From Tigriopus japonicus (taxonomy: Eukaryota; Arthropoda; Copepoda; Harpacticoida; Harpacticidae), in the NCBI GenBank assembly GCA_010645155.1, contig CM021312.1, forward strand, positions 8,304,685-8,368,684: a stretch of 64,000 nt of DNA, written 5' to 3'. The notes below the pieces were generated by a model. The model was not told where the DNA came from. It did no database searches and saw nothing but the letters and a program-made list of their open reading frames with translations. Shown in pieces: positions 1 through 10,893 of this stretch. Positions within the stretch are counted from its first letter, which is position 1, and every line of letters begins with the position of its first letter. Position numbers and translations under genes: made by a program.

Positions 1-355
1 TAATTGCTTGGTAGGTATTAATTTTAATTTTGCATACAGTATGACATGTTCCCACACATTTGTTCAGATTAGGAAGGAAACATTTTGTTGGCAGTATCAT
101 TTCTCTCCTTTAGTCCCTTGTTGTTTCGGGTAGTAACTGAGAAGTCTGTTGCCCTTTCAATTTTGCTCTTCAATAACCTTGGGAGTTTCCCCAAGTAGGC
201 TTGTCTTTTGCTTTGTTACAAGCGGCAAAGATTTTTGGAACACCCTGTGGGAGTGAACTTCTGATTCTAAGAGATTAGTGTTGTACAACTTCACTTAGGA
301 AGAAAAAGAGGGAAGAAAATTTATCAAAAATAGATTTGATCTTCACCATTTCCAG
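1..355. other. METTL17 intron or upstream sequence, no exon recognised
   Basis: This stretch ends in a pyrimidine-rich tract and the AG at 354-355 that serves as the acceptor for the first recognisable METTL17 exon. I see no convincing coding exon or repeat in it. The rest of the gene must lie to the left of the window. Confidence 0.5.
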
Positions 356-2502
356 ATCCTGGCTGAAGCGCGTGATTATCTGCTTCAATTGGCGGAAGCC
401 AATGCCGGTCGAAGCGACAAGATTGGGGAAGAATTGTTTGGACACATATTTGCTCCGGTAAGTTGACTTCGAGGATTTCTGCAGTTCGTCGGTTTAAAGG
501 ACATATCTTCTGCATAAATTTACATTTGTCTTAGATGATAGCAATAATCAAAAGTTTCTATCATTTTAGTGCCCGCATTCGGAGAAATGTCCGAGGTATT
601 TTGAAGACAACATTCCGTGCAATTTTGATGCTCGGTTTGAAAATTTCAAGCTTGCAGGGATACCCCATGAAATTACCCACGTTCCCAAGAAGGAAAAGTT
701 CTCATATCTCATCTTTAAGAAAGGTACACTTGGTTTTCGGTAAACACATTGTTTGAGTTTGTATCCGACACAGGAAGTGGAATTCCCTGTAAGTTAAAAT
801 TCCATGTTTGTTTAATTTCTTCGGCGATAAGATATCTTAAGAGAGGAAACCGGAATTTTGTTGCATATTAAACATTTCAAGTTTGGGTTTTCCTTTTTTT
901 AATTATATGTATGTCTTACTTAGATTTTAAGAACGCGTTTATGTTTTAGATCGGATGAATTCCTTGAAACGTTCTTCAGTGTCGATTGACAAAAAAACTC
1001 AAGTTTAACACTCGCTTTCGCAAAAATTTGAATAATCACAAATGTTTTACGAACGAGCGTGTATCACAAATTTATGACTAAAACAAAATAACGGAGTAAA
1101 GCGCTCAATTTTGAGCTATTTGAATACTATCTTATCCTCCAAACACAAAATTTGCAATTAGTAACTTTTGAGAAAGAATATTGCCAACTTTGATCGACAG
1201 AACAACCATTCGTATTTGTCCAACTTTATCTTTTTGAGCGCACCAGAGCTCTAAAAGGCACTAGCATGGTGTTTTTTTTGACATTTGACAACTTTAAAAA
1301 CAATAAGCAAAATCAGAAAACTAAATCTTGATTAGCAAATTTATTAAAAATAAAATTGTCACGTTTGAACTATTTGTTGTTAGTTAAGGGCCGTTTCGGT
1401 ATATCACTAATTATTACCCGCAAAGATATCCGCCATCCTTACCTTACAACTTTTCTGGAAGTACGCTTCTAATTGGTATTAGATTCACTGTATTGACCTT
1501 TCCTTGCGTAAAAAGTACTGACATTTGACTTACACTCAAAATTAGTAGTACAAGAGTAGAAAAACAGTACAAAGAGCTAAAACAGTTCTCCTTGCACTAT
1601 GTTATGTTGTATCAAAGGTGATTCCAACCAAGAAGGATCTAAACGAGTTTCTTTTTCTGAACCCCACCTTTACAAATGAAAATCAAGATTTTGATCAGCT
1701 TTCACTGAGTGGCTATTCATTTTCCAGGAATCCGACCGGAAGCAGACAAGTCCTACCAATTTCCAAGAGTTGTGGAGGAGCCAATGAAGCGCAAGAAACA
1801 TGTTGTTTGTCGCATGTGCACGCATCGTGGCAAACTCGAGGAATTTGTGGCCACCAAAGGACCAACGAACTCTATTGACACTAGGTAAACCTGACCTTGG
1901 AATAGTTCCAGCGAATTGTATCTAGATTAGGATTGAATGTGGGTTGTTTGTACTTGAGTTCCACTGTTCGATGTATCATATCTTCGGATTACTCACAACG
2001 ACATTGGCGGGGCTTAGATTTAGCGCGTTTAAGTGTGGGTGTAGGTTTCTAAAGAAAGGTTAGGTATGGGAAACAGGATGTCTGATGCGGCAGTAATTTG
2101 GCTGAAAAATTGGCCTTAATTTGAGTAAAACTTACCGGATGATGTTAAAGTTTCAATCTGCAGCTCATTAGCTTTCCATAACCCACGTTGCTCCCAACTT
2201 TAGAATCATAAATTGATTTATTAGTTATGAAGTAGTTTTACCGTGGAAAACGATGACTCAGGTACGATTCCAAGGTAATGAAGATGCAACTTTTCTTAAT
2301 GGTAAATCTTGGTAGGGTTGTGAAATGAACTTTGACTTTTGTACATTTCAGGATGCTCTATCAATATGTGAAAAGAGTTCATTGCGGAGATCAACTGAAA
2401 GTTCAAGTCGAGGATGGGTCAAAAGAAAAGTCTCACTTAACATGGAAGGAACGGAAAGCCAAATGGAAACAAATGGACAATGAAATGCCAGAAATGAAAT
2501 AA
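356..2502 (+). CDS. METTL17: METTL17-like mitochondrial ribosome assembly factor, C-terminal four exons (5' partial)
   Basis: Exons 356-457, 570-723, 1728-1884 and 2352-2502 join in one frame through GT-AG introns of 112, 1004 and 467 bp, giving 187 C-terminal residues and a TAA stop. The protein has the METTL17/Rsm22 C-terminal pattern: an ARDYLL helix, then HIFAP followed by CPHSEKCP, a third Cys nine residues on (NIPC), an EKFSYLIF strand, FPRVVEEPMKRKKHVVCRMC, and a basic tail. Family knowledge: METTL17 is a mitochondrial methyltransferase-like protein that binds the small mitoribosomal subunit during assembly and carries a [4Fe-4S] cluster. The CPHxxxCP, third Cys and CxxC cysteines fit its ligands. 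The Rossmann-like methyltransferase core must be encoded left of the window. DHRS4 follows on the same strand. Identification rests on remembered family similarity, not a search, but the motif order is distinctive. Confidence 0.85.
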
Positions 2503-2503
2503 A
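2498..2503 (+). terminator. Polyadenylation signal AATAAA overlapping the METTL17 stop codon
   Basis: The AATAAA hexamer starts two codons before the end and includes the TAA stop (2500-2502). If used, the METTL17 3' UTR would be only about 15-30 nt. Function is inferred from position. Confidence 0.45.
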
Positions 2504-3355
2504 TGTACTAATTTCGTGGATTTCGTCTCGATCCTTAAGAAAATATCTTACAAGAAAATGAAACTGCAAGACAAGGTGAACTGCCAAAACTTTCAAAAAT
2601 AATATTTGATAATTTTTGCAACCTTACCTTAAAACCATGCTTCCCATTGCTTTAAATACCAAATGTGCCGTAAACCTGAATACGCTTTGAAGCGTTTGCT
2701 TCAACATCCGGATTGAATGGTAGTAGGTATCTACTGTAGTCCCGATGGCTTTGGCATTATTACTGTATTCTTGTACCAAAAAGAATGTACAGCCAATTAT
2801 AACATCCTCAAGGTGGGCCACAAGGATGTACTAAATCCCTCCAAAGCACGTGGGTTATGCAGGAATCTATAAATCACCACCTACAATCTCCTTTGGCATC
2901 TTGATTCTTATCTTTACTTCAGCCACTCATAATTACACTCGTTTAGTATGTTGACCAATGAAGAAGTAAATCCAAATAATCTGTTCGCATTTACTTATAG
3001 AATATGCCCAGGATGTAAGAACATTCGATATAAGAATACATTTGCCAATGACCCTGCTCTCCTAAAAGCCTTGCCAACCTCAAAATACCTACCCTTTCAC
3101 ACCCATTGAAACGAGCCTCAACCCAAACCCCAAACACTTTCAAACAGAATACGTTTTCCCGCCTTTTTTTGGATATGGTGAGTGATGTATGAGCACGAGC
3201 AAACACAACAAAGCTGCAGCAGTGGCACAATTTGCCTGCAGATTGAAAACCTGCTTGAAACAGGTCTTGCTTTAGTAGCAAACAAATACACTCGCCGCTA
3301 ACTTGTACACTCTGCATTATCGATTCAAGTGCAAGTCGATAAGAAATTAGACAAG
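2504..3355. other. METTL17-DHRS4 intergenic region
   Basis: About 850 bp between the METTL17 stop and the DHRS4 start, expected to hold the DHRS4 promoter and 5' UTR. A 127-codon minus-strand frame (2991-3374) crosses it but shows no domain and runs antisense into DHRS4 exon 1, so I do not call it. No repeat family seen elsewhere in the window was recognised here. Confidence 0.5.
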
Positions 3356-5555
3356 ATGAGGTGTTTGATATCAAAAAGCAATTTGCTCATTTCATATGTA
3401 GCAACAGGAGCCAGGATTTCAAGGAATATGTCTGTCAAAGCTAGATTTGAGGGAAAAGTGGCCATTGTAACAGCTTCTACTGAAGGGTGAGTGTTCTGTG
3501 AAAAAATATGGGATGTAGAATGACATTTTGATTGTGCTTATGTATATGAAGAATTGGCTTTGGTATTGCACAACGTCTGGCCCGAGACGGTTGCAAGGTG
3601 ATGATAAGCAGCCGAAAACAGGCTAATGTAGAAAAGGCCTTGGGGCTATTGAAGGCTGACAACCTTGATGTGGCTGGAGTCACTTGTCACGTTGGGAAGG
3701 CTGAAGATCGTGAAAAGTTACTCGGAGAAACCTTGACCCAGTTTGGCGGGGTTGACTTTCTGATATCCAATGCGGCTGTTAACCCAACTTATGGATCCAT
3801 CCTGGATGTGAGTAGAACAATTTTCGACCAATGTGATCAATTTATTTTACAAACATACCATGAATTTATGTCAACAAAAGGTCACCGAAGATCAATGGTC
3901 CAAGATCTTTGACGTGAACGTAAAATCCAGTTTTCTGTTGGCCAAACAAGTTGTGCCAGAGATCAGTAAGCGGAAAAATGGTTCCATCGTGTTCATCTCT
4001 TCAATCGGAGGTCTTCATCCAATGCCCATGATTGGAGCTTATTCCGTGAGCAAGACCGCTTTGCTCGGCTTAACCAAGGCTCTGAGCTTCGAGTGTGCTC
4101 CCCGGGGAATCAGGGTGAATTGCATTGCTCCTGGAGTAGTACGAACCAAATTTGCATCGGCTGTAAGGAACATTGAAGCGAAAGGCTAATACGGTTTAGG
4201 CGTGATTGAAAGGTTGTCATTTTGCAGTTGACAGAGTCAGAAGAAATCTCTGAGATGGTTCTGAGCAATCTTCACATCAAAAGGTAAGTCAATGCCTTCA
4301 TTTCATTTGTTTCGTTTATAAAAATCAACTGGTGATGGTGTCAACCATGACATCTTGTTAGTTGCCCTTGGCGTCTGATCCTAACATCTTTTGGAAGTTG
4401 GTTTGGAAAATTTGTTGTGAGGAACTTGTTGTGTTCCTCCCGAAAACTTTTAGACCCATTCGAGATTTCCGGGGAAAGAATTCCATCATCCGACAGGAAA
4501 TGGTGTGCACCTCAAAAGTTCTTTTATCCCGTCGTGAATGACTCCTTTGCAGATAACTGACAACATACGCCTTTCTGCTTTATCATAATCTTATTAGCAG
4601 TATTGGTCAAGTGCCATAATTGGAGCTTATTGTACATTTTACAAAAGTAGATTGAAACTCGTAATGAATGAAGTAAAAGGCAAACATGTTTTCAATAATC
4701 AAAGGCAGTTTTTTTCTTGTTTTTAAGGTATTTTACTAAAGATATACGTAGTCCCGTAATCCCTTAAATTTTCCTTCAAACCCGGATATATATTTATTGA
4801 CAAAGTACTTACCAGAGAAGCTAAAGCATTGTTTTCAGTCTTATTTCTATTTTTGCGGTGTTTTACATTTGTCATCGATTTCTTTTGGAGGATCTTGGAT
4901 AGAAAATCTCAAAAGTTTACGTAAACATTATTTTTTTGTAATGATTTGCTCGGTGTATGAAAATTGAAGATTCGGTTTAGTTAGTGGTGTTGCGAGTTTG
5001 CAATTCGAGGTGAAAATTAGTGTCGAGTCAGGCCGGGATTTTTTGTATCCGGGTCAGGGTTGGTTTGGCAAACAGATCGAATCGGGTAGGTTTCGACCCG
5101 ATATCAAACTTTTGGATCCGGCTCTGAGCCGGATTGGTGCGAATCCGAATCAGATCAGATCCGACTAACTAAGGATCTTACTGAAAGGTTTTCTTACATC
5201 AGTGTATCTTTTTCTTGGTTTCTACGATTCGTGATTTTTTTTTTTCGGAAATAGAAATAATTATTTTTTCCGATAATGAGTAGTCTTTGGATTTAAAAGT
5301 AAAAAAATATTGCCAATCAGTGGAAAGTTAAACTTCCAAGCACAATTTTTCAATGTTTTGGGGCCGACTTAATTATTGATTCAGAAGTATTTTTTCGATG
5401 TTCAACGTAAGAATAACTTTTTACTTATCTATTTTCGCAGATTTGGTACACCAGAAGACATTGCTGGTATAGCAGCCTTTCTTTGCTCGGATGATGCGGC
5501 ATACATCACGGGTGAAAACTTTGTAGTGGCTGGAGGCGCCCCTTCGAGGCTGTGA
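3356..5555 (+). CDS. DHRS4: DHRS4-like NADP-dependent carbonyl/retinal reductase (SDR family)
   Basis: Five exons (3356-3486, 3552-3807, 3881-4162, 4228-4283, 5441-5555) join in frame through GT-AG introns of 65, 73, 65 and 1157 bp. They encode 279 residues, matching the roughly 278 of vertebrate DHRS4. Visible motifs are the cofactor loop TASTEGIGFGIA, SSRKQ after the second strand, HVGKAEDRE, NAAVNP (the NAG-type motif), SSI with the catalytic Ser, AYSVSKTALLGLTKAL with the YxxxK pair, IRVNCIAPG, and FLCSDDAAYITGE. The C-terminus is SRL, a type 1 peroxisomal signal as in DHRS4. Family role: reduction of retinal and reactive carbonyls in peroxisomes or mitochondria. I chose the ATG at 3356 because it gives the family length and an N-terminus with Arg, Lys, Ser and hydrophobic residues but no acid, like a mitochondrial presequence. 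An in-frame ATG at 3428 would give a 255-residue form. The last intron holds a dispersed GC-rich repeat. Confidence 0.92.
5021..5165 (+). repeat. Dispersed GC-rich repeat (GGATCCGGCTC family) in the DHRS4 intron
   Basis: This intron segment is rich in CGGGT, GACCCGA and GATCCGG words and contains AACTTTTGGATCCGGCTC. It aligns by eye, in the same orientation, with 14035-14165 (AAAGTTTGGATCCGCCTC), and the similarity continues through an ACATTTTCTAACAT-like tail. It looks like a non-autonomous dispersed element. No boundary duplication was seen. Confidence 0.55.
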
Positions 5556-5734
5556 AATGCCTCGATTCCGAGAACGTTATATAATTTTTTGAAAAATATA
5601 GTACTTCAAAAAATCCATTCATTACTACATACACGTTGCGCTAAAATCAGAAATAGCTTTGAGTTTCAAACTGAACTTCCATAGTTGAAGGCAGGAAGCG
5701 CAGCCAGCCTTCCTAATCAGGGCTAATTCACGAC

Positions 5735-5740
5735 AATAAA
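5735..5740 (+). terminator. Probable DHRS4 polyadenylation signal AATAAA
   Basis: This AATAAA lies about 180 bp after the DHRS4 stop, before the inverted-repeat element starting at 5991. Assignment is by position only. Confidence 0.45.
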
Positions 5741-6205
5741 GAAAACTTGAGTCTGTCCCAAGAAAAATATTTCAGCCATGACCGAGAAGATTCAATTCTG
5801 TTTGTTTTATCTACCCCTTCCAACTAGCTTGCCTTTAGACTAGACAAGGCGATTTTTATCAAGACTTAATGCAATACAGTTTGCAATCAGAAATTTGGTA
5901 CAAGATGTCCTCGAGATAAATACTTGGTGTTCCCGACTAATTGAAAGAAGTGGTTCCCGTCCACTTGATTTTAGAGTATCTACTATAAAACAGTTCGTCA
6001 CTTAAAACCGGGCAGGGAAAATTGGAAATTTCAGACAATCAGCTTTGAATCTTATTATTATATAACACTAATGCTTGCAAATAGTTTTTATTGGACTTCC
6101 ATCTAGAAATTTGCTTTTGAAACAATTTCTATAAGTGGCCTCTATTCGTTACGAGACTTAAAATTCAACTGGCCATAAAAGAAGGCATTCGCCGTCATCA
6201 TGTCC

Positions 6206-6480
6206 CTCATCAATAGAGCGGCCGTAAATATTCAGTTAAATATAAAAATTTTACTTCCCTGATTTTGATGTTTTAAGCAGCTTTTAAAAATTTGGAATTG
6301 TGCTTCCAAAAATAAAGACAAATTCCCGTTGTTCATTGAAATATTCAAGGACTCTTGTCCATGAATTATTTCACGAATTTTTATGATTTCAGTGAATATT
6401 TCGAGATTTTGGCAAAAAATCTGATCGTTCCAAAAAATATTGCTACATAGTCAAACTAAACTGGGAAAATGTTCTTTTTT
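6206..6480 (+). mobile_element. Truncated copy of the TAGAGCGGCCG hAT-type element
   Basis: TAGAGCGGCCGTAAATATT at 6214 and about 260 bp after it match the left part of the intact element at 46586-47257 (shared landmarks: a CTTTTAAAAATTTGG-like region, TTCATTGAAATATTCAAG, GACAAAAAATCTGA-like). The right terminus is missing. The 8 bp before the terminus, CTCATCAA, nearly equal the CTCATCAC target duplication of the intact copy. Confidence 0.6.
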
Positions 6481-6559
6481 GGATTATGTATAGACTTTGA
6501 TGGCGCTCTTATCGCCGTGTCATTGGAGATTGGAAATTGATTCGCACAATCAAATCAAA

Positions 6560-6740
6560 TTTCGTATTGTTTAGAGCTCCAACCTACACTGCCTTGCAAT
6601 ATTAGACGATTTTACAATGTAATGGACCCACTGAATAGTTTTAAATACGATTTGGACATTTTTTTACAAACTATACCATACCAACCTTACGTATAGGGAG
6701 AAGCACGATCAGCGAATTCAAACTCGTTAACAGATCAATA
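6560..6740 (+). pseudogene. LINE reverse-transcriptase ORF, C-terminal fragment of a diverged subfamily
   Basis: The conceptual translation contains FRAPTYTAL, RRFYNVMDPLNSFKYDLDIF, TIPYQPYV and ARSANSNSLTDQ, interrupted by stops. It parallels the C-terminal end of the LINE ORF at 9593-10797 (LYRAPSLFNLLP, GADPLTDKFLNTIPDQPTIQ, YRSANSNSLVDQ). It is more diverged than the neighbouring copies, so it belongs to an older or different subfamily. Confidence 0.6.
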
Positions 6741-7357
6741 AACGTTTCTATCGAATGCGACTTAACCTTTTTGCAAGGTTGCATAATTCACTTTTATTCT
6801 TGCCAGGGATTTCGTTTCTGACATTGGTTAAAAATCCGTAGAAAAAAAAGATCCTTAATGACAGATGTGGTTTCTTTGCCTTGTTTGAAGTGCAAGGTCA
6901 ATTGTAGGATCAATTCTCTCACGGTGGTTAGCTGTGCTCTATGAAATGATATTGATCAAATTTCGTATCAACTCATAACTAAGGACCCTCTCAATATCTA
7001 TTAATATGGTTTGGGAAAATATATTGGTTTTAATGGTTTTAAGTGAATTAATATAGTAATTTGAGCTACTTTTAATATGTATGTATTCACAAGATATCTT
7101 CATTATGACACTGTGACATTAAAAATCGTAATTGAAAGCCTTGGCATTTGAGCCAACACTTAAACAGAAATTTTAACCACCGTGCTCTGTCTTCTCCAAA
7201 ATCAATCCCATGAAACTTTTAGTTGAACGTTCAATTGAAGTCTTACTGTATTAATGGGACAGTACTGATAATGGAATAGTGAGTGGTATTTCTGCAATTT
7301 GTTGACTGGATGACAAGAATTTCATGAGGAACATCTGGATGGCGAATTTCTTCTTTA

Positions 7358-8145
7358 ATGCATATGCTGATGACACAAAATTAGTTTGTGGAAGAAACGG
7401 TCAGGACTCAAAATTTGAGGTTTTGATTTCAAAAGTTGAGGACTTGGAGAAAGTCTACTCTTGGGTTGGTCAGAGTAATATGGCATTGAACGAGATGAAA
7501 TTCCGCACAATGACGTATGGGACGTCAAAATTAGATGTTCCACTCAAAGACAATGGAGGTTGTGATATTGAGCAAGTCTCGTCCATGAGGGATTTAGGAG
7601 TTGTCATCCAAGATGATGGAAAGTTTGATGAGCATATCCAGTTGAAAATGGGGTAGGCATTTCAAACGTGCGGCTAAATCTATCGCACTTTCAAGTCCAG
7701 AGATAGTATTACGATGCTAACTCTGTACAAGTCGATTGTTCAGCCGCATCTTGAATATGCCTCACCCATTTGGGCTCCAATGAGTTCAGCAGGTTTGCAA
7801 AAGGTCGAGCAGGTCCAAAGATGTTTTACAAGGAACATCGCAGGAATGAGAGAGCTCTCGTATTGGGGAGGCTCCAGAAGTTAGGGCTGTACAGTACTCA
7901 GAGAAGGTATGAAATGTATCTGATACTGTATGTTTTCAAGAGTACTCATGGTCTCTGTCCTAACCCCGGATTTGAGATCAGTTGTAGCGATCGTAGAGGT
8001 TTTACGTGCGCTCTGAGAGCACCTCCAAATCCTAAGGAATCAAGGCATTAATTATTGAAACTGTATTAATGATTAACTCTCTTTACAGGGAATTCCATTC
8101 TTTGCAGCGGTATTGAAAAATCCGCCCCCCAGAAAAAAAATTGAA
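7358..8145 (+). pseudogene. CR1/jockey-like LINE fragment with stops and an internal deletion
   Basis: From the YADDTKLVCGRNGQ motif onward this copy follows the LINE at 9914-10893 closely. It has a TAG at about 7653 and a frame change near 7850. After the codons for NPKESR it jumps straight to the 3' UTR (ATTAATTATTGAAACTG), losing about 190 bp present in the better copy. It ends in the family 3' tail GAAAAATCCGCCCCCC followed by an A-rich run. It lies inside the element at 5991-8311. Confidence 0.85.
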
Positions 8146-8311
8146 TTCCAGGGCCAGTCAAGAATAAAGACCACTTAGAGAAATAGTTAAAATCAAATTT
8201 TCTAGATGATAGTATAATAAAGGGTATTTGTGACAATGACTTTTTGATTTAGAGCCCTGATTGTGCGAAATTTGCAATTTTCCTGGCCCGGTTTTTAAGT
8301 GACTTACCCTG

Positions 8312-8755
8312 TAACTAATGAAGTTCGCCTTGCATGCATAAAAAAATTATTGATTGTATACTTTACTATATGGTTGGATTCAGCTTTCCATGGGGAATCA
8401 GAACTTACTGAGAAAACATTTTAAATTTTAATCCAATCGAACTTGTCATGTCAAATTAGTAACTTTGGTTTTGGTTTCTAGATGCACAACATGGCAAGAG
8501 CGATGGGGTTTGGTGTTGGCATGTGTGTGACTTCCCTCATTTTCTCTTTTAGTCCTATTTTCAATCGCTGAACTTTTGTTTTTAAAGCTTTTCCCCTTAG
8601 CAAGGATCCCCTTACTAGGCGACACGGAATTTGATATTTCCGATTAGATGTTTTCTCAATTGCCAAGATTTTAAATGTCGTTATTCGATGTCAAAGTATC
8701 ATAATTGGGGACGGCAAAAAGCTTTTTGTCAACAAAAACCGCACAAAAAGCGGTT
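8312..8755. other. No gene or repeat recognised
   Basis: AT-rich sequence between the 5991-8311 element and the 31-bp satellite. Short frames on both strands show no motif. Confidence 0.4.
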
Positions 8756-9592
8756 CAAAATCGCAAAATGAACTACAGGAAAAAGGAAAACTCGCAAAAT
8801 AAACTACAGGAAAAGGTAAAACGCAAAATAAACCACAGGAAAAGGTAAAACTCGCAAAATAAACTACAGGAAGGGGGTGAGGCATGGCGTAGTGCGTACT
8901 GCGTCGGGTTGTCGTGCGGAAGGCTGGGGTTCGATCCCGGCTGACTGCCACTCTCCAAACTCAACTCTTCGGAGTCCAAATTTAGCATTTGAACCGTCTT
9001 TCAATGCAACAATCAAATCTACAAACCCAACTCTTCGGAGTCAAAATTTAGCGTTGAACTGTCTTTCAATGCAAAAATAGGCAAGCCCCGCTTCGATCCC
9101 GGGCTTGCCGAGTTCTAGTGGCCTGCGGTATTAAGTTACATGCAATAGTCACGGCCCTTGACGGCTTAAATGGGCGAACCTGGGGTCATTCCCGAGGGTG
9201 AGGTAAAAATTAATGCTTGTTGGCTTGTCCAAGTGGAGCGGCAATATCCCCATATGGCGGACAGCCTCTATCAGATCACAGCTGTGAAGCTGCGTTCTGA
9301 CTCCACCACAAACAAACAAACTACAGGAAAAGGTAAAACTCGCAAAATAAACTACAGGAAAAGGTAAAACTCACAAAATAAACTACAGGAAAAGGTAAAA
9401 CTCGCAAAATAAACCACAGGAAAAGGTAAAACTCGCAAAATAAACTACAGGAAAAGGTAAAACTCGCAAAATAAACCACAGGAACAGGTAAAACTCGTAA
9501 AATAAACTACAGAAAAAGGTCTAAATCTAAACTACGGAAATTGGTAAAAAAATGCAAAATAAACTACAAGAGGTAGTCAAAATCGCAAAATA
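8756..9592 (+). repeat. 31-bp tandem repeat (minisatellite) split by a SINE
   Basis: The unit is AAACTACAGGAAAAGGTAAA followed by ACTCGCAAAAT, with small variants (CTACAGG/CCACAGG, CTCGC/CTCAC). About four units lie at 8756-8872 and about nine at 9318-9592, separated by a tRNA-derived insertion. The right end decays and runs into the 5'-truncated LINE at 9593. Confidence 0.85.
8873..9317 (+). mobile_element. tRNA-derived SINE inserted in the 31-bp satellite
   Basis: The head has pol III promoter boxes: A box TGGCGTAGTGCG (8885-8896) and B box GGTTCGATCCC (8928-8938), 43 bp apart. The body holds a partial direct duplication around CAACTCTTCGGAGTC and CTTTCAATGCAA, and a perfect 9-bp hairpin (GGCAAGCCC 9080-9088 with GGGCTTGCC 9101-9109). 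The flanks both read AAACTACAGGA, which is either a target duplication or simply the satellite unit. Its head differs from that of the SINE family at 17159. Confidence 0.7.
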
Positions 9593-10893
9593 ATCATATT
9601 GAGCAAATCATTGAAGGGCTCGAAAGTCATGAGTCAGTTGATGTAGTCTATCTTGACTTTGCCAAGGCCTTCGATAAGGTAGATCATGGTCTTTTGCTCG
9701 ATCAACTCAAAGAGTTAGGGGTCCAGGGTAAGGTCCTGACTTGGATTGATAGTTTTATAAGTGAAAGGAAGCAAATAGTTAAAGTCGAAGGATCTTTTAG
9801 CGGCATGTATGATGTCAAGTCAGGTGTTCCGCAAGGTTCAATTTTAGGCCCGCTCTTTTTTATTCTCTTTATTGCTCCTCTCCAGAAGTTTCGAACAAAA
9901 GCCAGTATTTCTTCATATGCTGATGACACAAAATTAGTTTGTGGAAGGAATGGGCAGGACTCGAAATGTTTAGTTGATGACTTGGAGAAAATCTACTCTT
10001 GGGTTGGCGAGAGTAACATGGCATTGAACGGGATGAAATTCCGCACAATGACGTATGGGGCGTCAAAATTAGATGTTCCACTCAAAGACAATGGAGGTTG
10101 TGATGTTGAGCAAGTATCGTCCATGAGAGATTTGGGAGTTGTCGTCCAAGATGATGGAAAGTTTGATGAGCATATCCAGTTGAAAGTGGGGAAGGCATTT
10201 CAAACGTGCGGCTGGATCTATCGCACTTTCAAGTCCAGAGATAGGATTACGATGCTAACTCTGTACAAGTCGATTGTCCAGCCGCATCTTGAATATGCCT
10301 CACCCTTTTGGGCTCCAATGAGTTCAGCAGGTTTGCAAAAGGTCGAGCAGATCCAAAGATGTTTTACAAGGAACATCACAGGAATGAGAGAGCTCTCGTA
10401 TTGGGAGAGACTCCAAAAATTAGCGCTGTACTGTACTGTACAGAGAAGGTATGAAAGGTATCTGATACTGTATGTCTTCAAGAGCATTCATGGGCTCTGT
10501 CCTAACCCAGGATTTGAGATCAGTTGTAGCGATCGTAGAGGTTTTACGTGCGCTCTGAGAGCACCTCCAAATCCTAAGGAATCAAGGCTAATTCGAACAA
10601 TGAAGTCCTCCTCACTTCTATATCGGGCTCCTTCATTGTTCAATTTGTTGCCTATTTGCCTTCGTCGGGAATGTGTAGGAGCTGATCCTCTAACAGACAA
10701 ATTCTTAAATACTATTCCTGACCAACCCACTATACAAGGGTTGTATAGATCTGCCAACAGTAACTCATTGGTAGATCAAATTTCATATAAACATTAATTA
10801 TTGAAACTATAATAATGATTAACTCTCTTTACAGGGAATCCCATTCCTTGTAGCGGTATTGAAAAATCCGCCCCCCCCCCAAAAAAAAAAAAC
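9593..10893 (+). mobile_element. CR1/jockey-like LINE, 5'-truncated, with intact C-terminal RT reading frame
   Basis: A frame open from 9601 to the TAA at 10795-10797 encodes the reverse transcriptase from just before motif A to the C-terminus: VYLDFAKAFDKVDH (motif A Asp), GVPQGSILGPLFF (motif B), SSYADDTKLVCG (catalytic YADD), then the thumb and tail ending VDQISYKH. Copy by target-primed reverse transcription would explain the lost 5' half. The 3' UTR ends GAAAAATCCG, a C run and an A run (10860-10890). The frame has no stop or frameshift over about 400 codons, so it is the youngest-looking copy here, but it lacks the endonuclease domain and could not move on its own. It joins the 31-bp satellite directly at its 5' end. 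Confidence 0.9.

Larger units (their letters stand above)
5991..8311. mobile_element. 2.3 kb mariner-type terminal-inverted-repeat element, heavily nested
   Basis: About 60 bp at 5991-6050 (CAGTTCGTCACTTAAAACCG, then GGCAGGGAAAATTG) is repeated inverted at 8258-8311, which read in reverse begins CAGGGTAAGTCACTTAAAAA. The CAGGGT terminus and the TA just outside the right end suggest a Tc1/mariner-type non-autonomous element. No transposase frame is visible inside. The interior holds a truncated hAT-type MITE (6214 onward) and two LINE fragments, which must have inserted later or been captured. Confidence 0.6.

Noticed and set aside
2991..3374. 127-codon minus-strand frame upstream of DHRS4
   Set aside because: It overlaps DHRS4 exon 1 antisense, has no domain, and contains low-complexity Cys/Ser/Phe runs typical of chance frames.
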